Shown here in pieces: positions 1 to 5,063 of a DNA stretch of 14,928 bases. A program made the position numbers and the translations under genes. The stretch comes from Bacteroidales bacterium. GTDB taxonomy: Bacteria > Bacteroidota > Bacteroidia > Bacteroidales > UBA932. Every line of letters begins with the position of its first letter. Position 1 is the stretch's first letter. The notes beneath the pieces were generated by a model. That model did not search any database. It had not been told where the DNA came from and was given only the letters and a program-made list of their open reading frames with translations. The stretch lies in the NCBI GenBank assembly GCA_004556005.1, contig SFJA01000043.1:1-14928 (forward strand), written 5' to 3'.

Positions 1-1
1 C

Positions 2-85
2 ATCGACATCTCGAACGGCACTCTCGCCAACGGCGCCCGACTCTACAACGAAGCGCTGGTCTGCAGCATCAGTTATATCTTCTAG
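2..85 (+). CDS. C-terminal end of an outer-membrane beta-barrel protein (partial)
   Basis: Only the last 27 codons and the TAG stop (83-85) lie in the window. The reading frame is open from base 2. The protein ends in alternating polar and hydrophobic residues and finishes SISYIF. A terminal Phe after an amphipathic strand is the usual C-terminal signal of proteins folded into the outer membrane by the Bam machinery. That points to a porin or receptor barrel, but the fragment is too short to name a family. It could also be a non-barrel protein that happens to end in Phe. A 7-bp inverted repeat follows about 40 bases downstream. Confidence 0.45.
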   Translation: MDISNGTLANGARLYNEALVCSISYIF

Positions 86-125
86 GCAACTGAAAATCTT
101 TATTCCAAGATAAGCAAACTCGAGT

Positions 126-153
126 GGCAACCGAGCATTGCGACAAGGTTGCC
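126..153. repeat. Inverted repeat downstream of the partial outer-membrane gene
   Basis: GGCAACC at 126-132 is the exact reverse complement of GGTTGCC at 147-153, leaving a 14-base loop. It lies 40 bases past the stop at 85 and could end that transcript. No T-run follows, so it is not a classical intrinsic terminator. Confidence 0.35.
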
Positions 154-180
154 GCAGGCGTAGATCCCGGCCTCTCGCTC

Positions 181-222
181 TCCGGAAAATCATCTGGCCG
201 CGGTCCACTCCAGACATCGCTC
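181..222. repeat. Degenerate first C and A copies (C0', A0') of the array
   Basis: Bases 181-198 match the start of module C at about 15 of 18 positions, including TCATCTGGC. Bases 198-222 match the last third of module A, ending CCAGACATCGCTC. These copies are shorter and more diverged than the others, as expected at the decaying edge of an array. Confidence 0.55.
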
Positions 223-224
223 GA

Positions 225-295
225 GGGCACATCCGCTCGCTCGATGGCACCGATTTGTGTCCATCGAGCGCTGCGAACCCCTCCAGACATCGCTC
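225..295. repeat. Module A, copy A1
   Basis: A 71-base copy running from GGGCACATCC to CCAGACATCGCTC. It has CTCGCTCGATGG where the other A copies have CTCGCGCGATGG. Like them it holds an imperfect hairpin: ATGG-CAC and GTG-T-CCAT pair around a CGATTT loop. Confidence 0.8.
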
Positions 296-298
296 TAA

Positions 299-434
299 GG
301 CACATCCGCTCGCGCGATGATTAGCAGGAAGAACCCCGACCTGCCACACACGGCCCTCAGAGCCCGGTTGGTGCCCTGTCCCACGCTTTCCTGCAATTCA
401 TCTGGCATGGCAATCGCCATTCTAGGTGCCTCAA
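299..434. repeat. Composite B1-C1 module
   Basis: B1 spans about 299-385 and C1 about 386-434. The pair recurs as B2-C2 at 581-717 with the same internal order. C1 contains the perfect hairpin ATGGC-AATC-GCCAT. The other C copies keep only GGC-AATC-GCC plus part of the flank. B1 and B2 share an uninterrupted core around GGCCCTCAGAGCCCGG. Confidence 0.8.
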
Positions 435-580
435 GGGCATCTTCGCCCGCGCGATGGCACCGATTTGTGTACATCGAGCGCCGCGAACCCCTCCAAACAT
501 CGCTCCAGGGCACATCCGCTCGCGCGATGGCACCAATTTGTGTCCATCGAGCACCGCGAACCCCTCCAGACATCGCTCCA
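435..580. repeat. Tandem pair of module A, copies A2 and A3 (73-bp period)
   Basis: A2 (435-507) and A3 (508-580) are head-to-tail copies of exactly 73 bases with no spacer. A2 is the more diverged, with GGGCATCTTCGCCC at its start and TACATC in place of CCATC in the right hairpin arm. A3 has CACCAATTTG in the loop region. Confidence 0.85.
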
Positions 581-717
581 GGGCACATCGGCTCTCGCGA
601 TGATTTGCCGGAAGCTCATCGACCTGCCACACAAGGCCCTCAGAGCCCGGTTGGTGCCCGGACCCTCACGTTCCTGCAATTCATCTGACACGGCAATCGC
701 CATTCTAGGGGCCTCCA
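581..717. repeat. Composite B2-C2 module
   Basis: Second copy of the B-C composite (B2 about 581-670, C2 about 671-717). It differs from B1-C1 by scattered substitutions and a short variable stretch after the GGAAG near 611. It leads directly into A4, just as C1 leads into A2. Confidence 0.8.
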
Positions 718-788
718 GGGCACATCCGCTCGCGCGATGGCACCGATTTGTGTCCATCGAGCACCGCGAACCCCTCCAGACATCGCTC
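718..788. repeat. Module A, copy A4, with imperfect hairpin
   Basis: This copy has the consensus hairpin sequence. GCTCG (728-732) pairs with CGAGC (758-762), ATGG (737-740) with CCAT (754-757), and CAC (741-743) with GTG (750-752), around the loop 744-749. A 4-base bulge (CGCG) lies on the left and a single T on the right. Confidence 0.8.
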
Positions 789-908
789 CTTTCCTGCAAT
801 TCATCTGGCACGGCAATCGCCATTCTAGGGGCCTACAGGGCATATTCGCTCGCGCGATGGCACCGATTTGTGTCCATCGAGCGCCGCGAACCCCTCCAGA
901 CATCGCTC
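789..908. repeat. Modules C3 and A5
   Basis: C3 (789-837) follows A4 directly without an intervening B, showing that C can attach to A as well as to B. A5 (838-908) follows C3. Together with C2-A4 this makes a C-A-C-A run, a higher-order duplication of about 120 bases. Confidence 0.8.
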
Positions 909-911
909 TAA

Positions 912-1087
912 GGCACATCGGCTCGCGCGATGATTTGCTGGAAAGCGTCACTTCGATTGGCGAAGCTGCATTCTACAATTGTCCAACAATAATATATGTG
1001 CCGTTAGGTTCAGAAGGGACTTATAAGAAAGGATGGTCGAAATACAGATCGCGTATCTTCGGCTATGACTATTCCGCCGCGGAGTAA
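912..1087 (+). pseudogene. Remnant of a BspA-like leucine-rich-repeat surface protein, fused to truncated module B3'
   Basis: Bases 912 to about 943 match the start of module B, including the shared GATGATTTGC. From about 935 the frame reads LLESVTSIGEAAFYNC and then IYVPLGSEGTYKKGW before the stop at 1085-1087. This is the ending of an LRR_5 (BspA/TpLRR) protein: one last SIGEAAFYNC repeat, then the typical short C-terminal tail with a Tyr-Lys-x-Gly-Trp core. These families are normally hundreds of residues long with a signal peptide. Here everything upstream of the last repeat is missing and replaced by the array. An open frame does reach back to an ATG at 737, but its first two thirds are repeat-array sequence translated without any LRR pattern, so a functional product is unlikely. 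The junction falls inside the shared start of module B, suggesting that the array arrived by insertion or recombination. Confidence 0.7.
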
Positions 1088-1108
1088 CGGCGTACGGGAA
1101 AATGCAAG

Positions 1109-1139
1109 GTGGCAGCAACATATCAAAAATTGCTGCCAC
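1109..1139. terminator. Hairpin closing the repeat/LRR region
   Basis: GTGGCAGCAA at 1109-1118 is the exact reverse complement of TTGCTGCCAC at 1130-1139, with an 11-base A-rich loop. It lies 21 bases after the LRR stop. No long T-run follows (TTGCTATTATC), so termination strength is uncertain. It could serve both strands, between the LRR remnant and the convergent rhodanese gene. Confidence 0.6.
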
Positions 1140-1188
1140 TTGCTATTATCGGGTGTCAACGGTGCTTCGTCGGATGCTTACACATTGA

Positions 1189-1227
1189 AGGGGAAACTCG
1201 TGTTTGGCGGACGACAAGCCTTCCCCT
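1189..1227. repeat. Inverted repeat downstream of the rhodanese gene
   Basis: AGGGGAA (1189-1195) and TTCCCCT (1221-1227) are exact reverse complements separated by 25 bases. The repeat starts 14 bases past the minus-strand rhodanese stop at 1242. It may form a structured 3' end for that minus-strand transcript, but there is no U-rich tail. Confidence 0.35.
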
Positions 1228-1241
1228 GACGATCCTCGTCG

Positions 1242-1622
1242 CTATCTGGTACCGAATTCTTTGGTCCAGCCATTGTAGCCGGTACCAAGTTCGATAACCT
1301 TATACTTCGAGGCAAGAAGATTTGCAGCCTTCTTGCTCCTGTTGCCGCTACGACAGTAAAGGGCCACTGTCTTTCCTTCCGGAATCCGGGAGATGGATTT
1401 CTTCACAAAATCACTTTCCAGAACGTCAATATTCAGTGCTCCCTCGATGTGGCCCGCTTTGAACTCCTCGGCGGTTCTGACATCAAGTACGACAACGGCA
1501 GTGTCAGCAATCACCTTGGCAAATGCCTTAGCATCAACGGTTTTGAACCCAGCTGTCTGGGCATTGCAGCTCATCAGGCCGAAAAGCATGCCTAGAATCC
1601 CCATAATGAATATCTTTTTCAT
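1242..1622 (-). CDS. Periplasmic rhodanese-like lipoprotein
   Basis: The product is a 126-residue single-domain rhodanese (sulfurtransferase fold). The N-terminus has a short basic start, a hydrophobic stretch and a lipobox ending LMSC with Cys19, so it is probably a lipoprotein. The domain shows VVLDVRTAEEFKAGHIEGA (about 44-62) and the active-site loop CRSGNRS at 90-96. The catalytic Cys90 is present, so persulfide transfer is chemically possible; the natural substrate is not shown. Such stand-alone rhodaneses may act in sulfur or thiol metabolism or redox protection. The gene lies 76 bases downstream of luxS on the same strand with no evident TAnnTTTG promoter between them, so it may be read from the pyrH-luxS transcript. 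A link to the sulfur chemistry of LuxS (homocysteine production) is an inference from position only. Confidence 0.88.
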   Translation of the reverse strand: MKKIFIMGILGMLFGLMSCNAQTAGFKTVDAKAFAKVIADTAVVVLDVRTAEEFKAGHIEGALNIDVLESDFVKKSISRIPEGKTVALYCRSGNRSKKAANLLASKYKVIELGTGYNGWTKEFGTR

Positions 1623-1680
1623 TCGCTTGTGATTATTATTCTATTCTTCGGAAGAGAATCTGATGCAGTTTATTTCTAAT

Positions 1681-1694
1681 GACAGAATTCTGTC
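1681..1694. promoter_or_regulatory. Perfect 14-bp palindrome between luxS and the rhodanese gene
   Basis: GACAGAATTCTGTC is its own reverse complement. It sits five bases past the luxS stop codon, in the 76-base gap before the rhodanese gene. It could be an operator or a compact RNA hairpin. Nothing else in the gap resembles a promoter. Confidence 0.4.
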
Positions 1695-1698
1695 GGTA

Positions 1699-2178
1699 TC
1701 AGCGAGGATACTCTGTATTACCGGCATCCAGGTGTTCGAGGACCTGATGCAGGTAGATTCCGGCTTCGCGCCGGGCTTCCGGAAGGTCGTGCAGCGCCCA
1801 ATTGCCGCAGTCCTTCGGGGCAGCGCCGGGAATCTGGCCTTCGAACGACTCGACAAAAGCGAACGTTCTGCGCATCAGATCAGCGATGTCCATAGGCTCA
1901 AGGTCTCCCTTCATCAGAAGGTAATTACCTGTAAGACAGCCCATTGGGCCCCAATAGATTATCTTGTCAGACCACTCCGGGTCATTGCGCAGATAAGTTG
2001 CGGCGAGATGTTCTATGGTGTGGATAGCAGCCTGACCGAGGACAGGTTCGCGGTTAGGTTCCTTCATCCTTATATCGAAGGTAGTGACTGTTTCTCCGCC
2101 CACGATGTCCTTGCGGGACACATAGATTCCTCGTTTGAGACGTAGATGATCTATCGTAAAACTCGGGATGGTTTTCAT
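1699..2178 (-). CDS. luxS: S-ribosylhomocysteine lyase, AI-2 synthesis
   Basis: LuxS splits S-ribosylhomocysteine into homocysteine and DPD, the precursor of the AI-2 signal, completing the activated methyl cycle in the cytoplasm. At 159 residues it is full length for the family. The zinc-binding motif HTIEH is at 53-57 (His53, His57, with catalytic Glu56), GPMGCLTG at 77-84 carries the catalytic Cys81, and the third zinc ligand is Cys124 in PKDCGNW. All key residues are intact. The ATG overlaps the stop of pfs by four bases (ATGA), so the two are translationally coupled, and Pfs makes the LuxS substrate. Expression probably depends on the promoter in front of pyrH. Presence of LuxS does not by itself prove quorum signalling; methyl-cycle recycling is the minimal role. 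Confidence 0.97.
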   Translation of the reverse strand: MKTIPSFTIDHLRLKRGIYVSRKDIVGGETVTTFDIRMKEPNREPVLGQAAIHTIEHLAATYLRNDPEWSDKIIYWGPMGCLTGNYLLMKGDLEPMDIADLMRRTFAFVESFEGQIPGAAPKDCGNWALHDLPEARREAGIYLHQVLEHLDAGNTEYPR

Positions 2179-2804
2179 AAGATGTCTATCAGTTGTTTAA
2201 GGTACTCGAATGAGCGGGAGGTGATGGTCTTCCAGAAATTGCTGTAACTTTCCTTCTGCTCTTCCTTTGTGCGCATGGTGTCGCTGATAACGCGCAGACT
2301 CAGGAAAGGTATGCCGTAATGGGCGCAGGTCTGGGCAATTGCGGCGGACTCCATATCGCAGGCAAGTCCTTCGGGATAGATGGAAAGCACCTTGTCGGCC
2401 TCTTCAGGACTTGTCAGGAACTGGTCTCCCGTGCAGATAAGACCGAAATGTACGCCCATAGGGCGGTCAGAAGCAATCGACGCGGCCTTTTCAAGCAGTG
2501 AAGCAGACGAAGGAAAGAGACGGTCCTCCCCCATCACCTGTCCCTGAAGCCAGCCTTCACCGCACCATACGTCGTGATATGCAGATGCGCTTGCGACCAC
2601 AACGTCTCCCTGACGGACATTCTCGCCTATGCCTCCGGCAACGCCCGAACTGATTATGCAGTCCGGGCGTGAGCTGAGTATCATTTCGGTAGCGGCTCTT
2701 GCGGCATTTGCCTTGCCGACTCCGGATCTTGCGACCTCTTCGATGCCGCACAGGCGCAAGGCATCAAATTCGGAGTCCATCGCTACGATAATACCGGGGC
2801 GCAT
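2175..2804 (-). CDS. mtnN: 5'-methylthioadenosine/S-adenosylhomocysteine nucleosidase
   Basis: MTA/SAH nucleosidase (Pfs, MtnN) removes adenine from S-adenosylhomocysteine and methylthioadenosine, relieving product inhibition of methyltransferases and feeding LuxS. The 209-residue protein is slightly shorter than the usual ~230. The fold is recognised from GIIVAMDSEFDAL (4-16, with the conserved acid Glu12), SGVAGGIGENVRQGDVVVA (53-71), the nucleoside-binding DMESAAIAQ (150-158, Glu152), and SDTM (174-177), whose Asp175 is the expected proton donor. The ATG abuts the frr stop directly (TAG then ATG, no gap), so its ribosome-binding sequence must lie in the end of frr. Its own stop overlaps luxS. 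Reading order pfs-luxS equals reaction order. Confidence 0.95.
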   Translation of the reverse strand: MRPGIIVAMDSEFDALRLCGIEEVARSGVGKANAARAATEMILSSRPDCIISSGVAGGIGENVRQGDVVVASASAYHDVWCGEGWLQGQVMGEDRLFPSSASLLEKAASIASDRPMGVHFGLICTGDQFLTSPEEADKVLSIYPEGLACDMESAAIAQTCAHYGIPFLSLRVISDTMRTKEEQKESYSNFWKTITSRSFEYLKQLIDIL

Positions 2805-3374
2805 CTAGACGGTAAGGATTTCCTTTTCCTTTGCTGAGATGAGCTCGTCAATCTTCTTGACAAACTTGTCGGTCAGCTTCTGAACCTCGGCCTCTCCCTC
2901 TTTCTGGGTATCCTCAGGCATTCCCTCGTTTTTCTGAGCCTTTTTGTAGAATTCTACGGCATCACGACGGGCATTGCGGATGACAATCTTGGAGTTTTCT
3001 CCGCTTGCCTTGGCCTTCTTGATGAGTTCACGGCGGCGCTCCTCGGTCAATGCAGGAACGGTGCAGCGTATGGTCTCACCGTTGTTGGACGGGGTAAGTC
3101 CGAGGTTAGCATCAAGTATGGCCTTTTCGATTTTGGCAATCATACTTCTCTCCCAAGGCGTGATGGTGAGCGTCTTGACGTCGCTGGCAGCAATTGCCGC
3201 AACCTGATGGAGAGGTGTAGGAGTTCCGTAATAGTCAACGGTCACTCCGTTGAACACGGCAGGATTGGCCTTGCCGATACGGTATGTCTTGAGATCCTCC
3301 TCAAGGAATGCGAAAGCATCGTTCATCTTGGCCTCTGCAGATGAAAGGATTTCTTTGGCTCTGTCTGTAAGCAT
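2805..3374 (-). CDS. frr: Ribosome recycling factor
   Basis: RRF works with EF-G to split post-termination ribosomes. The 189-residue product is about family length (~185) and is well conserved throughout: LEEDLKTYRIGKANPAVF near 24-41, the ITPWERSMIAKIEKAI block, NNGETIRCTVPALTEERRREL, and NSKIVIRNARRDA. Domain order is the usual three-helix bundle with a small inserted beta domain at about 30-105. It follows pyrH by 18 bases, the classical pairing, and is followed without a gap by pfs. A single transcript from the pyrH promoter is the simplest reading. No unusual residues were seen. Confidence 0.97.
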   Translation of the reverse strand: MLTDRAKEILSSAEAKMNDAFAFLEEDLKTYRIGKANPAVFNGVTVDYYGTPTPLHQVAAIAASDVKTLTITPWERSMIAKIEKAILDANLGLTPSNNGETIRCTVPALTEERRRELIKKAKASGENSKIVIRNARRDAVEFYKKAQKNEGMPEDTQKEGEAEVQKLTDKFVKKIDELISAKEKEILTV

Positions 3375-3392
3375 ATTGATTATTTTGAATGG

Positions 3393-4100
3393 TTAAGCGT
3401 GAACAAGCGTGCCTACGGGCTCTCCCGCAAGCAGACGGGCAAGGTTGCCGTCCTTTTCGATATCAAATACTATAATCGGAACGGGACCCTGCTCGCACAA
3501 TGCGAATGCGGTTGCGTCCATCACCTTGAGGTGGTCGGCAAGCGCCTTGGAGAAGGTAAGTTCCTCGTAGCGGACCGCACTTGGATCCTTGTAAGGGTCA
3601 GCCGTATAGACCCCGTCAACCCTGGTTCCCTTGAGCAGAGCCTCGGCACCTATCTCAAGCGCCCTGAGAGCAGCTCCGGAGTCGGTGGTGAAGAAAGGAT
3701 TGCCGGTTCCTCCGGCGATGAATGCGACACCGCCTTCCTCCAGGACCTTGATTGCCGCCTCACGGGTATAATAGCGGGCGATAGGCTCCATTGGAGTTGC
3801 GGTAAAGACTTCTGCCCTGATACCCTGGTCGCGTATGGCCATTGCAAGTCCTATGGAGTTGATAACGGTTGCGAGCATACCCATACGGTCGCCCGTAACC
3901 CTTTCAAATCCCTTTCCAACACCCTGCAGGCCGCGGAAGATGTTTCCTCCGCCGTTTACCACGGCAATCTGATGGCCGGCACGCACGGCGGAAACTATCT
4001 CTTCCGCGTAACGCACGAGGCTCTTTTCATCAATTCCCTTGCGGGCTTCCCCGCCGAGACTTTCACCGCTCAATTTGAGCAAAACTCTCTTATATTTCAT
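3393..4100 (-). CDS. pyrH: UMP kinase
   Basis: Phosphorylates UMP to UDP in pyrimidine nucleotide synthesis; a cytoplasmic hexamer of the amino-acid kinase fold. The 235 residues match family length. KLSGESLGG (9-17) and GGGNIFRG (50-57) form the phosphate-binding core, DRMGMLATVINS (71-82) binds UMP, GGTGNPFFTTD (130-140) is the specific PyrH signature, and KGTRVDGVYTADP (157-169) lines the ATP site. It is the first gene of the minus-strand pyrH-frr-pfs-luxS cluster. In many bacteria pyrH-frr follow rpsB-tsf; here the two pairs are in the same neighbourhood but divergent, split by sdhC, rplM and rpsI. Confidence 0.97.
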   Translation of the reverse strand: MKYKRVLLKLSGESLGGEARKGIDEKSLVRYAEEIVSAVRAGHQIAVVNGGGNIFRGLQGVGKGFERVTGDRMGMLATVINSIGLAMAIRDQGIRAEVFTATPMEPIARYYTREAAIKVLEEGGVAFIAGGTGNPFFTTDSGAALRALEIGAEALLKGTRVDGVYTADPYKDPSAVRYEELTFSKALADHLKVMDATAFALCEQGPVPIIVFDIEKDGNLARLLAGEPVGTLVHA

Positions 4101-4132
4101 AATGGAATAACTTGACTTGTTTATTACGGAAA

Positions 4133-4164
4133 CAAAAATATCGGAAAATTATGAAACTTGCAAG
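4133..4164 (-). promoter_or_regulatory. Promoter of the pyrH-frr-pfs-luxS operon
   Basis: On the minus strand TATTTTTG (4133-4140) fits the Bacteroidota -7 consensus TAnnTTTG, and CTTG (complement of 4161-4164) lies exactly 20 bases upstream as a near-match to the -33 TTTG. The start of pyrH is 33 bases downstream. The element overlaps the region used by the divergent sdhC promoter. Confidence 0.7.
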
Positions 4165-4172
4165 ATTCGGGT

Positions 4173-4180
4173 TATATTTG
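4173..4180 (+). promoter_or_regulatory. Promoter -7 element of sdhC
   Basis: TATATTTG fits TAnnTTTG and lies 33 bases before the sdhC ATG. No good TTTG is found at the -33 distance (the bases there read TTAT), so the promoter may be weak or activator-dependent. It is divergent from, and close to, the pyrH promoter. Confidence 0.55.
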
Positions 4181-4212
4181 CAGTCTTGAAACGAATCTAA
4201 TACCGAACACAA

Positions 4213-4947
4213 ATGTTTATATTCAATTCATCAATCGGCAAGAAGTTCATCCAGGCAGTGTCTGGTGCATTCCTCATCATCTTCCTGCTTCTTCACGTCA
4301 CCATCAATTTCTTCTCCGTCATCGATACTTTCACCGGCAAGTGGGGTGTGGTAGCCGCTGACGAAAAATTGTTCAGCGCCGGAGACGGATTGTTCAAGCT
4401 CGGATGCGACTTTATGTCAACTCCGGTCATCAGCATCATGGTCCCTATCCTCGCATTGGGATTCCTCATCCACATCGCATACGGATGCTGGCTTACCGCC
4501 AAGAACATCAGCGCACGCGGTGGTTACAAGCGTTACGAAGTATCAAGCAAGGCCGCAACAGACTCTTGGTCAGCGCGCAATATGTTTGTGCTCGGCATTG
4601 TCATCCTCGGTATGATTGCATTCCACCTCACCCATTTCTGGGCAAAGATGCAGCTTCCAGAGATGTTTGGCGTAGGCAACTTCGAAAACAACCCTTACTG
4701 CCTTCTCGAGGCTACCTTCGGAAGATGGTGGGTGCTCCTTCTCTACATCATCTGGTTTGCAGCGGTATGGTTCCACCTCTGCCACGGATTCTGGAGCATG
4801 TTCCAGACAGTAGGCTGGGACGGCCAGACCTGGTTCAAGAGGGTCAAGGTGATCGGCATCATCGTTTCCAGCATCATCTGCCTCGCATTCGTCGCCGTTG
4901 CAGTAAATGCATTCCTGCAGGCCAACGGTCTTTGTTGCTGCTGCTAG
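4213..4947 (+). CDS. sdhC: Succinate dehydrogenase/fumarate reductase cytochrome b subunit, solitary
   Basis: The 244-residue polytopic protein resembles the di-haem cytochrome b558/FrdC type that anchors SdhA-SdhB to the inner membrane and passes electrons between quinones and succinate/fumarate. Five hydrophobic segments are visible, at about 15-36, 72-95, 123-143, 172-193 and 212-235. Histidines suited to bind two haems sit in four of them: His28, His87, His138/His141 and His188/His191. This matches the four-ligand pattern of the Wolinella/Bacillus-type subunit. Normally sdhA (flavoprotein) and sdhB (iron-sulfur) follow; here a terminator and rplM follow instead, so the catalytic subunits must be encoded elsewhere or the gene is an orphan. 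The C-terminus is four consecutive cysteines, encoded by TGT TGC TGC TGC just before the TAG. Identity as this family is firm; a working complex is inferred. Confidence 0.9.
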   Translation: MFIFNSSIGKKFIQAVSGAFLIIFLLLHVTINFFSVIDTFTGKWGVVAADEKLFSAGDGLFKLGCDFMSTPVISIMVPILALGFLIHIAYGCWLTAKNISARGGYKRYEVSSKAATDSWSARNMFVLGIVILGMIAFHLTHFWAKMQLPEMFGVGNFENNPYCLLEATFGRWWVLLLYIIWFAAVWFHLCHGFWSMFQTVGWDGQTWFKRVKVIGIIVSSIICLAFVAVAVNAFLQANGLCCCC

Positions 4948-4971
4948 AAAATTCTTCTACTTTACTGAATA

Positions 4972-5003
4972 TTTGGTAAATAGATAAAAAAGCGTTATCT
5001 TTG
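4972..5003 (+). promoter_or_regulatory. Promoter of the rplM ribosomal-protein operon
   Basis: TTTG (4972-4975), exactly 20 bases, then TATCTTTG (4996-5003): a full match to the Bacteroidota TTTG-N19/21-TAnnTTTG promoter. The expected start of RNA is near 5008-5011, about 55 bases before the GTG of rplM. The -7 element overlaps the left arm of the sdhC terminator. Confidence 0.8.
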
Positions 5004-5037
5004 CGACCCCTATTTTGTGTAGGGATCGCAATTTTTT
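5001..5037 (+). terminator. Intrinsic terminator of sdhC, overlapping the rplM promoter
   Basis: TTGCGA (5001-5006) pairs with TCGCAA (5026-5031), and CCCTA (5008-5012) pairs with TAGGG (5020-5024), with one mismatch and a 7-base loop. Six T's follow at 5032-5037. RNA starting at the rplM promoter would lack most of the left arm, so the hairpin should stop sdhC read-through but not rplM transcription. Confidence 0.7.
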
Positions 5038-5063
5038 ATATTAACTATTTAAAGATCAAGACA

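Larger units (their letters stand above)
181..943. repeat. Mosaic non-coding repeat array of three modules (A, B, C)
   Basis: About 760 bases are built almost entirely from three modules in the order C0'-A0'-A1-B1-C1-A2-A3-B2-C2-A4-C3-A5-B3' (primes mark truncated copies). A is 71-73 bases, B about 88 and C about 48. Copies of each module are mostly identical over long stretches. A and B share the same first ~22 bases and then differ completely. The arrangement is rule-like: every complete B is followed by C, and every C is followed by A. The 73-base period of the tandem A2-A3 pair is not a multiple of three, and the same module is read in different frames in different copies, so protein coding is unlikely. 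The array is visibly more GC-rich than the genes around it. The long open frames on both strands reflect that composition and the repeats. No transposase, tRNA or phage gene is nearby. I do not recognise the element. Confidence 0.85.

Noticed and set aside
181..200. Inverted copy of module B at the left edge of the array
   Set aside because: GATGATTTTCCGGA on the minus strand resembles part of B, but the same bases align better and in order with a direct degenerate copy of module C followed by the end of A.
317..911. Protein-coding genes within the repeat array (long plus- and minus-strand open frames)
   Set aside because: The same modules are translated in different frames in different copies, the A period is 73 bases, and both strands are equally open because of GC content and repetition. 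No signal peptide, domain or conserved pattern appears.
181..943. CRISPR array
   Set aside because: The modules abut each other without unique spacers, are 48-88 bases long, mix three different sequences, and no cas gene is present.
737..1087. Intact small gene ending in an LRR tail
   Set aside because: The first ~65 codons are repeat-array sequence without LRR pattern or signal peptide. Only the last ~50 residues resemble a protein family, so a remnant is more likely.
3399..4115. 238-codon plus-strand open frame opposite pyrH
   Set aside because: It is the antisense shadow of pyrH, with no family resemblance, while pyrH carries all UMP-kinase motifs.
5001..5063. N-terminal extension of L13 from the TTG at 5001
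   Set aside because: It overlaps the promoter -7 element and the terminator hairpin, and the family N-terminus begins at the GTG at 5064.
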